A DNA stretch of 64,000 nt from Elizabethkingia occulta (GCF_002023715.1 NZ_MAHX01000004.1:1-64000), one strand, 5' to 3'. Positions 1-9,811 are shown, counted from the first letter of the stretch. Translations and numbers: made by a program. Notes: generated by a model not told the origin, from the letters alone.

Positions 1-57
1 GGTTTTTAGGGATACTTACACTGGTACTGTTATGAGACTCATATAAAGGATTCAAAA

Positions 58-1005
58 ATGGATAATAATATAATTGAGAAAATTTCAAAATTAGTTTCTA
101 ATATTTTAGTGGATAATGAGATTAGAAGTTTTGAATTATCATTTTTTGGAGGAGAGCCTTTTTTGTATTATAAAAAAGTGATATTACCAATATTAGATAC
201 TACCAGTAAAATATGTAAAGAAAAAAACATTGATTTCTCTGTTTCTTTTACAACAAATAGTTATTTACTCACTACAGAAATAGTAAATCAAATTAAAGAA
301 TATGCTTCTATCATCAACTATCAAATTACATTGGATGGAGATGAGTATGAACATGATAAAGTAAGGTTTGTTTCTAAAAATAAAGGATCTTACCGTGAAA
401 TAGTAAATAATATAAAGATTGTTGCTGGAAATAATAATATAGTGACATTAAGAATTAATTATACAAAATCAAATTTTGGCAGTATTATGAATATTCTTAA
501 AGATTTTGAGGATATATCTCAAAGTATTAAGGATAATATTACTATTTCTCTTCATAAAGTATGGCAAGAAGAATTTGAAGCTAATGAAAATGAATATGAA
601 AAAATTAAAAATAGAATAAATGTTCTAGGTTTTAAAATGCCAAATTCTTTAATGGTAGATGCTGTAAAATATTCGTGTTATGCTGACAAAAAAAATCACG
701 CAACAATAAATTATAATGGGGATGTATATAAGTGTACAGCAAGAGATTTTAATAAGGATAATGTAGAAGGAACGATTGATGATTTAGGTAATATTATATG
801 GAATAGCCGGAATGATTATAGAAACGAGACTCGTTTATTAAATAAACCTTGTAAGGAATGTTTTTTATTACCAATGTGTGCCGGAGGATGTTCTCAACAT
901 GCATTAGAACATGGACTTAGGAATAAGGAATATTGTGTGCATGATTTTAATGAGGAAAATAAAAAGCAATTTGTATTAGAATATCTTGAAAGTGTGTTAC
1001 AATGA
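58..1005 (+). CDS. Radical SAM/SPASM peptide maturase-like protein, probably 5'-decayed
   Basis: The product resembles the C-terminal two thirds of a radical SAM/SPASM maturase, the kind that modifies ribosomal peptides before export. Visible are the GGEP strand motif (FFGGEPFL, about residues 30-37), the mid-domain TLDGDEYEHDK region and an intact SPASM auxiliary-cluster region near the C-terminus (CKECFLLPMCAGGCS, then C-V-H-D). The radical SAM CxxxCxxC motif is missing. Upstream in frame one can read W-Y-C-Y-E-T-H (bases 22-42), where the third Cys belongs. The second Cys position is CAC (19-21) and the first is a TAG stop (7-9). No Cys codon exists in any frame in bases 1-27. The stop forces the start to the ATG at 58. 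The gene overlaps the exporter downstream by four bases (ATGA). It is probably a pseudogene remnant, or a SPASM-only protein. Confidence 0.7.
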   Translation: MDNNIIEKISKLVSNILVDNEIRSFELSFFGGEPFLYYKKVILPILDTTSKICKEKNIDFSVSFTTNSYLLTTEIVNQIKEYASIINYQITLDGDEYEHDKVRFVSKNKGSYREIVNNIKIVAGNNNIVTLRINYTKSNFGSIMNILKDFEDISQSIKDNITISLHKVWQEEFEANENEYEKIKNRINVLGFKMPNSLMVDAVKYSCYADKKNHATINYNGDVYKCTARDFNKDNVEGTIDDLGNIIWNSRNDYRNETRLLNKPCKECFLLPMCAGGCSQHALEHGLRNKEYCVHDFNEENKKQFVLEYLESVLQ

Positions 1006-3206
1006 TTAAATTTTATCCCCAACACGATCAAATGGATTGTGGACCGGCTTGTCTTGCCATGGTTGCTTCGCACTATGGGAAGGATTTCGGGTTACAATAT
1101 TTACGTGATAAAAGCTTTATCACTCGGGAGGGAGTTTCATTGTTGGGGATAAGTGCGGCAGCAGAAAAAATAGGTTTTAGAACCACCGCTGCTAAATTAC
1201 AAACGGAAGATTTTGATAAAGAACTTCTACCGTGTATACTTCATTGGAATCAAAATCATTTTGTTGTTCTTTATAAAATTTCCAGGAATTTTTTTACAGA
1301 TAAATTAATTTTCAAAATTGCAGATCCAGGACATGGTTTTATTTCTTTATCCGAAGAAAAGTTTACAAGATCATGGATTTCAAATGAGGATAAAGGAGTT
1401 GCACTTTTTCTGGAACCAACGGAAGCATTTTATGAACAAAAACCACCCAAAGAGCAAATATTATCTGCAAAATATTTATTAGAATATCTAAAGCCTTATA
1501 AAAAACAAATGTTGAAGTTGTTCTTCCTTTTATTATTGGGAACGATCACTACTTTGATTTTTCCTATACTAACTCAAAAACTTATCGATGATGGAGTTAC
1601 TAAAAAGAATATTTCTACTATCATTTATATTCTACTAGCACAGTTGGCTTTCTTTTTTGGTAATATTATATTTGGGGTTTTCCGAAATTGGATTATGCTG
1701 GTGGTTGGGACTAAAATTAATATCCAAATCATTTCAGATTTTTTTAAAAAGCTCTTGAAATTACCGATAAGATTTTTTGATACAAAACTAATGGGTGACT
1801 TTAATCAACGCATTCAGGATCATGAACGTATTGAGAATTTTCTTACTTCACAAAGTCTACTCACATTATTTTCTGTAATTACATTTTCTGTTTTTTTTGG
1901 AGTATTATGGTATTATGATTTTCGCATATTATTAACCTATATTTCTTTAACGACTATTTCAGTTGTATGGTCTTTGTTTTGGATGAAGAAAAGAAAAATA
2001 TTAGATTATTTTCGTTTTCAGCAACGGAGCGACAATCAGGAATCTATTTACGAAATGATCAATGGTGTTTCGGAAATGAAGCTTAATCAATTTGAAGATT
2101 TTAAACGACGAGAGTGGGAATTAATACAACAAAAATTATTTAAAATCAACATCCGTATATTAAAATTGGACCAAATTCAGCTTGCTGGTTTTGAGTTTAT
2201 TAATCAGTTTAAAAATATTATTGTCACTTTTCTTGCAGCTTCTTTTGTAGTGAAGGGGCATATGACATTAGGTGCTTTATTAAGCGTTTCTTATATTATT
2301 GGACAGATGAATTCTCCGGTAAGCCAGCTCATTAATTTTTTTCGTTCATTGCAGGATGCTCGGCTTAGTTTAGCTCGCCTTAATGAAGTGCAAAATCATT
2401 CTGAAGAAGAACAAGGAGACCATGTCTTGTTATTAAGTCCAAAATATACAGAACAAAATGGTATTGAAAAAGGTATTTATTTTAAAAATGTATCTTTTCA
2501 ATATGAAGGGCCACAATCTCCATTTGTTTTAAAGAATATAAATCTTTCTATTCCGGAAGGCAAAATTACCGCTATTGTTGGTGCTAGTGGAAGTGGTAAA
2601 ACCACTCTAATGAAAATACTGTTAAAATTTTATGAACCAGTTCAGGGAGATATCCACTTTAATCATCTTAATATAAAAGATATTTCTCCAAAAGATCTGC
2701 GTAAGAATTGTGGCGTAGTTATGCAGGACGGATTTATATTTTCGGATACGATAGAAAGAAATATTGTCACTGGTGACGAAAATATTGATTATGAAAAACT
2801 TGATAAATCTTTACAAACTGCTAATATCAAAAGTTTTATAGAAGAATTACCTTTAGGGCTGAATACTAAAATAGGAGCTTCTGGTAATGGTATTTCTGGT
2901 GGACAGAAACAACGTATTTTGATTGCCAGAGCTGTTTATAAAAACCCTCATTTTATATTATTTGATGAAGCAACATCTGCATTGGATGCTGAAAATGAAA
3001 AAATCATTCACAAAAATCTTCAGTCTTTTTTTAAAGGAAAAACCGTTATTATTGTTGCACACAGGCTTTCTACCGTGAAAAATGCGGATCAGATAATAGT
3101 TCTTAGAAATGGTGAAATTGTTGAGCAAGGTAATCATAAGCAATTAGTTGATAATAAAGCAGATTATTTTAATTTGGTGAAAAATCAGTTAGAGCTAGGG
3201 TCGTAA
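1002..3206 (+). CDS. Peptidase-domain-containing ABC transporter (C39 bacteriocin/RiPP exporter)
   Basis: This inner-membrane exporter cleaves the leader of a small peptide and exports the core. Residues 1-140 form a C39 cysteine peptidase with catalytic C13 (QMDCGPACL), H86 (NHFVVL) and D108 (ADPGHG). A six-helix ABC membrane domain spans about 165-450. The nucleotide-binding domain carries Walker A GASGSGKTT near 526, signature SGGQKQR near 631, Walker B ILFDEATSALD near 652 and the switch His (VAHRLS). At 734 residues it has the normal full length of the family. Its start overlaps the stop of the SPASM gene, so the two were translated together. The expected substrate has a double-glycine-type leader, but no clear precursor gene is present here; it would lie upstream. 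No HlyD-type adaptor is nearby. Confidence 0.93.
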   Translation: MIKFYPQHDQMDCGPACLAMVASHYGKDFGLQYLRDKSFITREGVSLLGISAAAEKIGFRTTAAKLQTEDFDKELLPCILHWNQNHFVVLYKISRNFFTDKLIFKIADPGHGFISLSEEKFTRSWISNEDKGVALFLEPTEAFYEQKPPKEQILSAKYLLEYLKPYKKQMLKLFFLLLLGTITTLIFPILTQKLIDDGVTKKNISTIIYILLAQLAFFFGNIIFGVFRNWIMLVVGTKINIQIISDFFKKLLKLPIRFFDTKLMGDFNQRIQDHERIENFLTSQSLLTLFSVITFSVFFGVLWYYDFRILLTYISLTTISVVWSLFWMKKRKILDYFRFQQRSDNQESIYEMINGVSEMKLNQFEDFKRREWELIQQKLFKINIRILKLDQIQLAGFEFINQFKNIIVTFLAASFVVKGHMTLGALLSVSYIIGQMNSPVSQLINFFRSLQDARLSLARLNEVQNHSEEEQGDHVLLLSPKYTEQNGIEKGIYFKNVSFQYEGPQSPFVLKNINLSIPEGKITAIVGASGSGKTTLMKILLKFYEPVQGDIHFNHLNIKDISPKDLRKNCGVVMQDGFIFSDTIERNIVTGDENIDYEKLDKSLQTANIKSFIEELPLGLNTKIGASGNGISGGQKQRILIARAVYKNPHFILFDEATSALDAENEKIIHKNLQSFFKGKTVIIVAHRLSTVKNADQIIVLRNGEIVEQGNHKQLVDNKADYFNLVKNQLELGS

Positions 3207-3332
3207 TTTGTATTTTTTGAAATTATAGAGTGAACTATATTTTGTATATCTTAATATTGATGTGATATTTATGAGGTAACAAGCACCATATTTTCTCCCA
3301 TAAAACAATGTTGTATTATAAACAAATTGTCA

Positions 3333-3363
3333 TTTTGTATCAAGAAGTTATGTTATATATTTG
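3333..3363 (+). promoter_or_regulatory. Bacteroidota-type promoter of the sulfatase gene
   Basis: A -33-like TTTTG (3333-3337) is followed after 18 bases by a perfect -7 element TATATTTG (3356-3363, consensus TAnnTTTG). The sulfatase ATG lies about 40 bases further on. Confidence 0.6.
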
Positions 3364-3405
3364 TTTTAAAATCACCAATAACCACCAGAAAACAAATATT
3401 TAATC

Positions 3406-4770
3406 ATGAAGAATACTGTACGTTGTGCCTTAATCTTTCTTTTTACGGTCTCATTTACCAATTTCAAAGCACAGAAGCAGCCTAACATTATTGTTGTACT
3501 GACAGATGATATGGGTTATGCAGATATCGGGGCATATGGAAATCCTGTTATTAAAACACCCTTTTTGGATCAGATGTCAAGAAATGGATTAATGGCAACT
3601 AATTATATTGTCAGCAGTCCTACCTGTACACCTTCCAGAGCTTCTTTACTTACAGGACGTTATGCATCGCGCTACGATTTGCCATGGCCTATAGCGCCGG
3701 GATCTAAACAGGGATTGCCAGATGAAGAAGTAACAATTGCTGAAATGCTAAAATCGAACGGTTATAACACCGGAATGGTTGGTAAATGGCATCTTGGAGA
3801 TCAGAAAGATGAAAATAAGCCTAACGGGCAGGGATTCGATTTCTATTATGGAATATTATACAGTCATGATTATAAGGCTCCTTACGTAAATACAGACATT
3901 CCGATTAGAATGTTCAGAAATACAAAGGCAGAAATAGAAAAGCCTGCAGATTCATTACTAACCCGTTTGTATACCAAAGAATCAATTAATTATATCCGAC
4001 AGCAGAAAAAAGATAAACCATTTTTCCTGTATTTAGCACATAATATGCCGCATCTTCCCGTATACTATGCTGCACAGTCTTCTGCCTTGAAGAATAAACA
4101 AGGTGGAGCGCTTGGAGCTGTAATTACAGAAATGGATGAGGGATTAGCTTCTATATGGAAAGTATTGGAAGAAAAAGGACTGGCAGACAATACCATTTTT
4201 GTTTTCTCAAGTGATAATGGACCGTGGACAAATTTCCCCGAAAGAATGGAGGGAGATGGTGTAACTATAGCTTCTCATGTCGGGAGTGCCGGAATTTTCA
4301 GAGGTTCTAAAGCCTGGTCGTATGAAGGCGGAGCCCGTGTTCCGTTTATTGCATATTGGAAAAATAAGATTAAACCCGGGACTGTTTTAACGAGTGCAAT
4401 AAGCAATCTGGATTTACTTCCGACAATTGCCAAGTGGACCAACAGTCCTTTACCAAAGAACAGAGAATTGGATGGACAGGATATTAGTCAGCTTTTGGAA
4501 AATAAAGTAAAAGAATCTGAATATAACCATCGCCCGATCTTTATTGTAAATGGCAGTACAAAACCAGAAGCTGTAAAATATGGCAACTGGAAATACAAAG
4601 AAGTTCCGGACTTTAAACATCCCCGAACAGGGGAGGTAGTTCCGGCTACTATCGAGCTTTTTAATCTGGATGAAGATCCTAAAGAAAGTGTAAATCTGGT
4701 AGCTAAACTTCCTGAAAAAGCAAAAGAGATGAAGCAACTATTTGATAGTTTCAATGCTGGCGGAAAGTAA
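3406..4770 (+). CDS. Secreted type I sulfatase (arylsulfatase family)
   Basis: A formylglycine-dependent sulfatase that hydrolyses sulfate esters, probably on a polysaccharide or glycan in the periplasm or outside the cell. A signal peptide covers about residues 1-22 (ends FKA-Q). Metal-binding aspartates are in LTDDMGY (D34, D35). The CxPSR motif is C74-T-P-S-R followed by ASLLTGR, so activation by a formylglycine-generating (or anaerobic) enzyme is expected; none is encoded here. GKWHLGD and SSDNGPW supply further active-site residues. At 454 residues it is of typical length. It has its own promoter and is isolated from its neighbours, with no SusC/D pair beside it, so the substrate cannot be deduced. 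Confidence 0.92.
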   Translation: MKNTVRCALIFLFTVSFTNFKAQKQPNIIVVLTDDMGYADIGAYGNPVIKTPFLDQMSRNGLMATNYIVSSPTCTPSRASLLTGRYASRYDLPWPIAPGSKQGLPDEEVTIAEMLKSNGYNTGMVGKWHLGDQKDENKPNGQGFDFYYGILYSHDYKAPYVNTDIPIRMFRNTKAEIEKPADSLLTRLYTKESINYIRQQKKDKPFFLYLAHNMPHLPVYYAAQSSALKNKQGGALGAVITEMDEGLASIWKVLEEKGLADNTIFVFSSDNGPWTNFPERMEGDGVTIASHVGSAGIFRGSKAWSYEGGARVPFIAYWKNKIKPGTVLTSAISNLDLLPTIAKWTNSPLPKNRELDGQDISQLLENKVKESEYNHRPIFIVNGSTKPEAVKYGNWKYKEVPDFKHPRTGEVVPATIELFNLDEDPKESVNLVAKLPEKAKEMKQLFDSFNAGGK

Positions 4771-4811
4771 AAGTTATTGATACAAACCTTACACTAATTC
4801 TATTTTAAGGA

Positions 4812-5390
4812 TTATTTATCACACCTAATAAGCTTTCCGGTAGCCTTGTCAAAAGTGAGCGTTGTATTTGGGCCACCATAAAACAGGGTTAGTGTAATGG
4901 TACTGTCAGTTTCTTTCTCTAAAATCAGGTCTTTAGAATTTCGGATACTTACGTCAAGGTTTTTATCCCGTAATTCGGAATCAGTGCACTGGATGATTTG
5001 TTTTTCAATCAATCCTTTTTTTTCTATAATCTGTAACCATGGCGGTGTCATTACACTGTAGGAAACAATCTGTGCTCTGTAATCTTTGTTAAGGTCTTTT
5101 TCCATCCATAATCCAAAAGGAGTAGAGGAAAGGATAAATGCATAGAAAAGTAACCCCATTGGAGCCATACTCAGGATAAGAGCAAGTATTATAGCTCCTA
5201 AAAACAATTTGGCCAGTATCTTTTTCCAAAAAACTATAATAACTGTGATACTTCCCAGAAACCATAGCCAGAAAAGAATAATATCTGCATAATAACCCCT
5301 TAAGCTTATTCTGTAAAGAGCATACATCATAATGTCCGTTACCAGAAGGAAAGAAAGAATAAAATAAATAATCAATAGCTTATTTTTCAT
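4812..5390 (-). CDS. Hypothetical membrane protein
   Basis: Unrecognised. About three hydrophobic segments lie in the first 110 residues, followed by a soluble tail of about 80 residues ending in a beta-rich stretch (TITLTLFYGGPNTTLTFD). An ATG 18 codons upstream would overlap the preceding gene. The ATG at 5390 gives a normal membrane-protein N-terminus (MKNKLLIIYFILSFLLV) and leaves an 8-base gap to the upstream gene, so I chose it. It is the last gene of a packed minus-strand run. Confidence 0.65.
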   Translation of the reverse strand: MKNKLLIIYFILSFLLVTDIMMYALYRISLRGYYADIILFWLWFLGSITVIIVFWKKILAKLFLGAIILALILSMAPMGLLFYAFILSSTPFGLWMEKDLNKDYRAQIVSYSVMTPPWLQIIEKKGLIEKQIIQCTDSELRDKNLDVSIRNSKDLILEKETDSTITLTLFYGGPNTTLTFDKATGKLIRCDK

Positions 5391-5397
5391 AAGATCA

Positions 5398-5676
5398 TCA
5401 GGCTTTATTTTTCTGCTTTTTGTAGACCAAATGCAATATAACAATAATGATGATTATACCTAAAATCCAGCATCCCACTAATTGAAAAAATGTCAGTGAA
5501 AATTCCGCTGTATCACCAATACAGTCTACTTTATAGCCCCATATTGTGGTAGCTTCCTGTCCCTCATAAGCATTTTTACACGCATAGTATTCTGGTAAAA
5601 CCAGTAAAAAGTCAAAAGCCAGTAATATTACTCCTATTATAAAAAGTATATTTCTAAGAATTTTAAGCACTTTCAT
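5398..5676 (-). CDS. Hypothetical small membrane protein
   Basis: A 92-residue protein with two strongly hydrophobic segments (about 7-28 and 62-83) separated by an extracytoplasmic-looking loop with two cysteines (YYACKNA and DCIGD), which might form a disulfide. The basic C-terminus (KKQKNKA) suggests a cytoplasmic end. It overlaps the upstream gene by four bases (ATGA), so translation is coupled. I recognise no family. Confidence 0.65.
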   Translation of the reverse strand: MKVLKILRNILFIIGVILLAFDFLLVLPEYYACKNAYEGQEATTIWGYKVDCIGDTAEFSLTFFQLVGCWILGIIIIIVILHLVYKKQKNKA

Positions 5677-6155
5677 GAGCGCGATATTCTGTCAGTGTAT
5701 TTATTTTTTAGAAATAACACCAATTTTTTTGCTGCTACAAACATAATCAGGCCTAAAATCCAACCAGAAATTATTCCGGAAATAATACCTGCAATTATTG
5801 CAGTATCTGTTTGCCACCATTTCTTTACTGCATTTATGAATAAAAATAGAATAACAGAGGCTATTGTACTGCCCAGTACGGAAACAGACAGGAAAAAGGT
5901 TTTAAATCCTTTACTTAAAGATTTTTGCTGTAATCCAACCAATACAGAAGCGGAAATAATGCCACCACTAATTAAAAGAATTATAATAAAAATAAGCAAC
6001 AGTCCCAGAACAATACCGATTACACCTAAAATCAGAAATACTAATGCGCCCATTAAAAGCATGACGACTAAAAAGTCATCATCGTTTCTAAAAGAATCAA
6101 TCAGATAGAAATCTGTTGCCAGATAATGGATAAGTATTGTAAGCAAATTAATCAT
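5673..6155 (-). CDS. Hypothetical multi-pass membrane protein
   Basis: A 160-residue protein dominated by four or five hydrophobic segments rich in Ile, Leu, Val and Gly, with a basic cytoplasmic tail (KNKYTDRISRS). No family is recognised. Its stop overlaps the start of the next small membrane gene, so three membrane genes in a row (6155 to 4812) form one translational unit. Confidence 0.62.
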   Translation of the reverse strand: MINLLTILIHYLATDFYLIDSFRNDDDFLVVMLLMGALVFLILGVIGIVLGLLLIFIIILLISGGIISASVLVGLQQKSLSKGFKTFFLSVSVLGSTIASVILFLFINAVKKWWQTDTAIIAGIISGIISGWILGLIMFVAAKKLVLFLKNKYTDRISRS

Positions 6156-6182
6156 CGATCAGTATAGTATATTTTCTATATA

Positions 6183-6851
6183 TTACTTGGCACTGTATTT
6201 CTCACGCAATGCATAGTCAAAAGGAATTTGCATAGAAAGATCTTTTGCCTCCCATCTGGAGCCTTCTGAAGTCTGATAAAAATCGTAAGAATTCCTAAGG
6301 AAATTTTCTCCATCCGGAGCTTCCTGCCAGTTTTTTTTATCACGGTTATAAAGAAGTATCATACAGCTTACACAATTGAAGTTTCCTTCAGTATTAGAAT
6401 TTACATAACATTTACCCACTTTTATATTGAGTTTCTGGCGGATAATAATGTCTGTTAAACGATCCTTGGTAAATCTTATTAATGCTGCCTGTGCATCTTC
6501 ATCATCCGGTTTAATTTTAGCAACAACCAGATTTTCGAACTTAGCCTTTTTTATTCTTTCCATCTCCAGGGACTTTACAGCTGGAGTAGCAAAATTAGTG
6601 TCGACAGGATAGATATCTTCTTGTTGTGCAGTTTGTACTGCTTCAGTTACATAACTGGCTGGGACAGGATTTTCGGCTAATAATTTTTGATTTCTTTCGT
6701 AATTCTCCCAGTCGGCTTTAGAATAGGTAACATACTGCTGAATTTTGTACAGCAAACTTTCGTTAGAAGAAACTTTTATAAAGTTGGCTGCCACTAAGAA
6801 TATTACAGACATAAGAACTACAGAAACAATAATTTTCAGCGTTTTTTTCAT
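6183..6851 (-). CDS. Hypothetical membrane-anchored protein
   Basis: A 222-residue protein with one N-terminal hydrophobic segment (MKKTLKIIVSVVLMSVIFLV), acting either as an uncleaved anchor or as a signal peptide. The rest is soluble, with a Cys pair C-V-S-C (in FNCVSCMILL) and an earlier Cys (GKCYVNS). No domain is recognised. It lies inside the packed minus-strand cluster, with 34 bases to the gene upstream and 27 to the one downstream. Confidence 0.65.
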   Translation of the reverse strand: MKKTLKIIVSVVLMSVIFLVAANFIKVSSNESLLYKIQQYVTYSKADWENYERNQKLLAENPVPASYVTEAVQTAQQEDIYPVDTNFATPAVKSLEMERIKKAKFENLVVAKIKPDDEDAQAALIRFTKDRLTDIIIRQKLNIKVGKCYVNSNTEGNFNCVSCMILLYNRDKKNWQEAPDGENFLRNSYDFYQTSEGSRWEAKDLSMQIPFDYALREKYSAK

Positions 6852-6885
6852 AAAGATTTGTTATACTATAAATATTGGCTTTTGT

Positions 6886-7740
6886 TTATTCGGCGGAGTT
6901 TACCTTTTCTGCACCCGTTTCGGACAAAGGTTTTTTACTTATTTGTTTTCCGGATTTGTCATAGGTAGATACCCATAACTTTCCGCTAACACTTGTTATG
7001 ACTTCTTTTTTCTGGAGTTGGCCATTTTCATAATAGTCTTTTACTTCGTTTCCTTCTTTGTTTTTATAGGAACTGGTATTAAGCTTTCCTTTGTAGTAAA
7101 GGTCGTCATAGCGGACATTATTCTTTGTATACTGCTTGTTTTCAAGGGTTCCGTCTTCGTTATAACTTTCGAAAAGATTTACTCCGGTAACTTCCTTTTT
7201 ATTTCCATTGGGATAAAAAGAGGTATAGCTTACAGTAACATCATTTTCAATACCGGTTAATGTTCCATTTTCAGAATATTGTTTTGAAATACCACGGCCG
7301 AAATGTTTGTTTTTATCCAAAGATACCCAGCCTTCATATTTCAGAACTTTATTAGGGTGATAACCTTTGAAATATGCTTTTTCTTTATCTCTTCGGGCAT
7401 CGAGTGCTAAGTCGGAACCGTTATACATATTGTAAGCAGTAATATGTGAATTTTCAATAGTAAAATTAAATTTCACTTGTTCTTCAGTTTCTGTTACAGT
7501 ACCATTGATCAGACCTTTTTTGATGTTAATATTAGCCTTTTGTTTGCTGTTGTCAATACTGTAATTTCCATCCGTTAAAGTTATTGTCTTCTTGTCAGAA
7601 TTTTTAAAAGTCACAGTATTTATAAATACATTTCCGGTATCACCAGAAGTTGGAAGGTCTATTTTGATGTCTTCCAGCTTCTGTTGAGCAAAAGCAATAT
7701 TGGCTGACAATATGCATAGGGTGAATAATCCTGTTTTCAT
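6886..7740 (-). CDS. Secreted MORN-like/YwqK-type repeat protein
   Basis: The signal peptide is MKTGLFTLCILSANIAFA-Q. The C-terminal half (about residues 130-270) holds short repeats of the type Y-x-x-N-G-x-x-x-x, for example SENGTLTGI, YPNGNKKEV, NEDGTLENKQY and YENGQLQKKEV. This is the MORN_2 pattern found in proteins annotated as YwqK-family antitoxins. In Bacillus the YwqJ/YwqK pair is a nuclease toxin with its antitoxin, and secreted Bacteroidota versions are common without a known role. Here it sits among other small secreted proteins that look immunity-like. The repeat assignment is firm; the function is inferred. Confidence 0.72.
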   Translation of the reverse strand: MKTGLFTLCILSANIAFAQQKLEDIKIDLPTSGDTGNVFINTVTFKNSDKKTITLTDGNYSIDNSKQKANINIKKGLINGTVTETEEQVKFNFTIENSHITAYNMYNGSDLALDARRDKEKAYFKGYHPNKVLKYEGWVSLDKNKHFGRGISKQYSENGTLTGIENDVTVSYTSFYPNGNKKEVTGVNLFESYNEDGTLENKQYTKNNVRYDDLYYKGKLNTSSYKNKEGNEVKDYYENGQLQKKEVITSVSGKLWVSTYDKSGKQISKKPLSETGAEKVNSAE

Positions 7741-7841
7741 TTGTTTATTTTTTATTTACGGATAAATATAATTATTTTATTCGTGGTGATTTCGGAGAAA
7801 ATTGAATTGATTTTTATAATTTTTAGGTTAATTAAGTGTTT

Positions 7842-8714
7842 TTACTCACAAGCTTTCATCGATTTTTCTACCAGTTTTTGCTTTCTGTCATCCCATCGGT
7901 AGCAGTGCTGATTGAGTAATACCATGTTGTCTTTAATAACTTTATATTCAGCAGTTGTTACGATAGTTCCTGCACAACACTGATTCCTTTCATATATTCT
8001 TTTTTTCTTCTGGTCGAACTCCAAAGAAATTCCACTAAAACCACTTTCATAATATTGCCGTGTAGCTTTGTTGTACAGGTAATAGATTCTGGAAGTATTT
8101 GGTCCTGCATAACTTGCTTCAAATACAGAAAAGTCTTTGATACCGTCAAAATTATAATCATCGGTACTAATATTGTCTAATCCTGAAAAAGAGCAATTCA
8201 CATCAAGTTTTTGCAGTAACCTGTCCGTCCGCTTTTCATATATTTTTATAGCTGAAATAAAAGGGTAATATCTATTCTTTTCTTTTGAAAGGACAACTTT
8301 GAAATATTTGTTTCCGGCAGATTCTGGTTGTAATAATTCTCTGTCTGCCCACTGTATATTTTCACCATTATCTACAGAATAATTTTTTGTCAGGGTAATT
8401 TTTAACTCGTTTTTTGTTTTTGTATTTTTCCAGATGCCTGTTATATTATTTTTTTCAGTTGTATAATTATCCAATGTCAGAATTGCCTTTATCTGTCCTC
8501 CTTCTTTTTCATTGAAAATTAAATTTCCGTTTTTCTTGGTACCATTATTTAACCGGATAGGTTCATCATAGTTTGTATAGGAATATACAGCATCTTCGGA
8601 ATCATAATCTATGACCATTTCAACGGGATATTCACCAATAAATCCTGTATATATGGTTTGGGCGTTTAGTACGCTGATCATAAATAATAAAACTGAAAAT
8701 AATATCTTTTTCAT
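7842..8714 (-). CDS. Secreted XAC2610-like protein
   Basis: A longer reading from 8783 would overlap the neighbouring gene. The ATG at 8714 gives a clean signal peptide (MKKILFSVLLFMISVLNA-Q) and a one-base gap, so I use it. The C-terminal half contains an FG-GAP-like calcium motif (DDYNFDGIKDFSV) followed by YAGPNTSRIYYLYN, a pattern of the XAC2610-related family. XAC2610 of Xanthomonas is a periplasmic inhibitor that protects against its partner lysozyme-like effector XAC2609. A CC pair (RNQCCAG) and further Cys residues suggest disulfides. The family match comes from pattern memory and is moderate; an immunity role here is inferred. Confidence 0.65.
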   Translation of the reverse strand: MKKILFSVLLFMISVLNAQTIYTGFIGEYPVEMVIDYDSEDAVYSYTNYDEPIRLNNGTKKNGNLIFNEKEGGQIKAILTLDNYTTEKNNITGIWKNTKTKNELKITLTKNYSVDNGENIQWADRELLQPESAGNKYFKVVLSKEKNRYYPFISAIKIYEKRTDRLLQKLDVNCSFSGLDNISTDDYNFDGIKDFSVFEASYAGPNTSRIYYLYNKATRQYYESGFSGISLEFDQKKKRIYERNQCCAGTIVTTAEYKVIKDNMVLLNQHCYRWDDRKQKLVEKSMKACE

Positions 8715-8715
8715 A

Positions 8716-9138
8716 TTACCTGTGTTTTTTATGGAGGGGCTCAAATGTAAAGTCCTGGGTATAACCTGTACCATGCTTACCAATCAGCTGATTGTTTTTT
8801 AGAAACAATATATTCCCGGAAATAAAAGGCTGATTCTCATAATTAAGTTTTTCAACTTTAATCTGATTTCCTGATAGCCATCTCCATTTAGAAAATACAG
8901 ATTTTCTATGTGTTTTGTTGCATTTGTATCTGACTGAAACAATTTCAACTATATTCTTCTTAAAATGAAGTTCCATTTCATCGGTGTGTCCTGCACATGG
9001 ATCTGGCAGCGTAGTCTCCACACACAAGCTTGTAATAAAACCGGTGAAGGACTTTCCCTCCATATTGATTTTGGACTGAGCACTATACAGTACGGTACCA
9101 AGAATTATAGCTATAATTATAAATGTCTTTTGTGTCAT
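8716..9138 (-). CDS. Hypothetical secreted protein
   Basis: A 140-residue protein with a signal peptide (MTQKTFIIIAIILGTVLYSA-Q). The mature part is mostly beta-strand-like, with three cysteines (LCVETTLPDPCAGH and YKCNKT). No family is recognised. It is separated by one base from the XAC2610-like gene downstream and by about 30 bases from the one upstream, so co-transcription is likely. Confidence 0.62.
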   Translation of the reverse strand: MTQKTFIIIAIILGTVLYSAQSKINMEGKSFTGFITSLCVETTLPDPCAGHTDEMELHFKKNIVEIVSVRYKCNKTHRKSVFSKWRWLSGNQIKVEKLNYENQPFISGNILFLKNNQLIGKHGTGYTQDFTFEPLHKKHR

Positions 9139-9168
9139 ATATCTGTTTTGTAGATGGTGATAATGGTT

Positions 9169-9804
9169 TTATTCTTCAACAGGATCAAAATTGGAGAAGA
9201 AAACGGCTCCATCATTGGATTTGTAAGCCTGTTTTTTCAATAAAAATTCCTGTTTGTTTCTGATTTTGTAACTGTAAATACTATCATTAGAAAATTCAAC
9301 TTTACCAAAACCTTCCAGTTTGTTTTGTTTAAGATGCAGAAAGTAAGTAGCATTGCCACCATAAAACATATAAGATGTAATACAGTTTCTTTTAGCATTA
9401 TAATGCAGATTTGGATACTGCTGTGAATTAATAATCTCGGTTAATTTTTGTGTTTTTGGACTAAAAATCAATAGCTTTTCAATTTCGTTAGCGCCTCTTG
9501 CTGCCTGTGCGTAAGATATTTTTAAATCATTATAACCATCGTTATTCAAATCTTCATCTGTCGTTACGGACAGCGAAAAACCAGCCTGTTTTTCAAAGCT
9601 TCCGTTTTGGATTTTAGACCATTTGTTTCCGGATTTTCGATACAGGTCAAAACTGACAACGGACTTGTTTTTATTATTCTTTTGGGTAATATTTATCTTG
9701 TATTTACCGGGCTTTATTAGTGTCTTTGAATCAGAAAAGTATTCGGTCTTTTGTCCAAAGCTAAAACCAGAAATAAAAAGTAATATGCTTACAAGTTTAC
9801 CCAT
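9169..9804 (-). CDS. Secreted XAC2610-like protein
   Basis: The ATG at 9804 gives a signal peptide (MGKLVSILLFISGFSFG-Q); a more distal ATG at 9843 would overlap the upstream gene. The mature protein has an Asp/Asn calcium-type motif (DEDLNNDGYNDLKISY) and the segment ITSYMFYGGNATYF. It therefore shares its layout with the 7842-8714 product: the two look like distant paralogues of the XAC2610-related group. Function is unknown; an extracytoplasmic inhibitor or immunity role is possible. Confidence 0.62.
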   Translation of the reverse strand: MGKLVSILLFISGFSFGQKTEYFSDSKTLIKPGKYKINITQKNNKNKSVVSFDLYRKSGNKWSKIQNGSFEKQAGFSLSVTTDEDLNNDGYNDLKISYAQAARGANEIEKLLIFSPKTQKLTEIINSQQYPNLHYNAKRNCITSYMFYGGNATYFLHLKQNKLEGFGKVEFSNDSIYSYKIRNKQEFLLKKQAYKSNDGAVFFSNFDPVEE

Positions 9805-9811
9805 AAATATT

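Noticed and set aside
4450-4754. Minus-strand open frames inside the sulfatase gene (88 and 95 codons)
   Set aside because: They lie wholly inside a strongly supported gene and encode no recognisable protein pattern. They are shadows of the plus-strand coding sequence.
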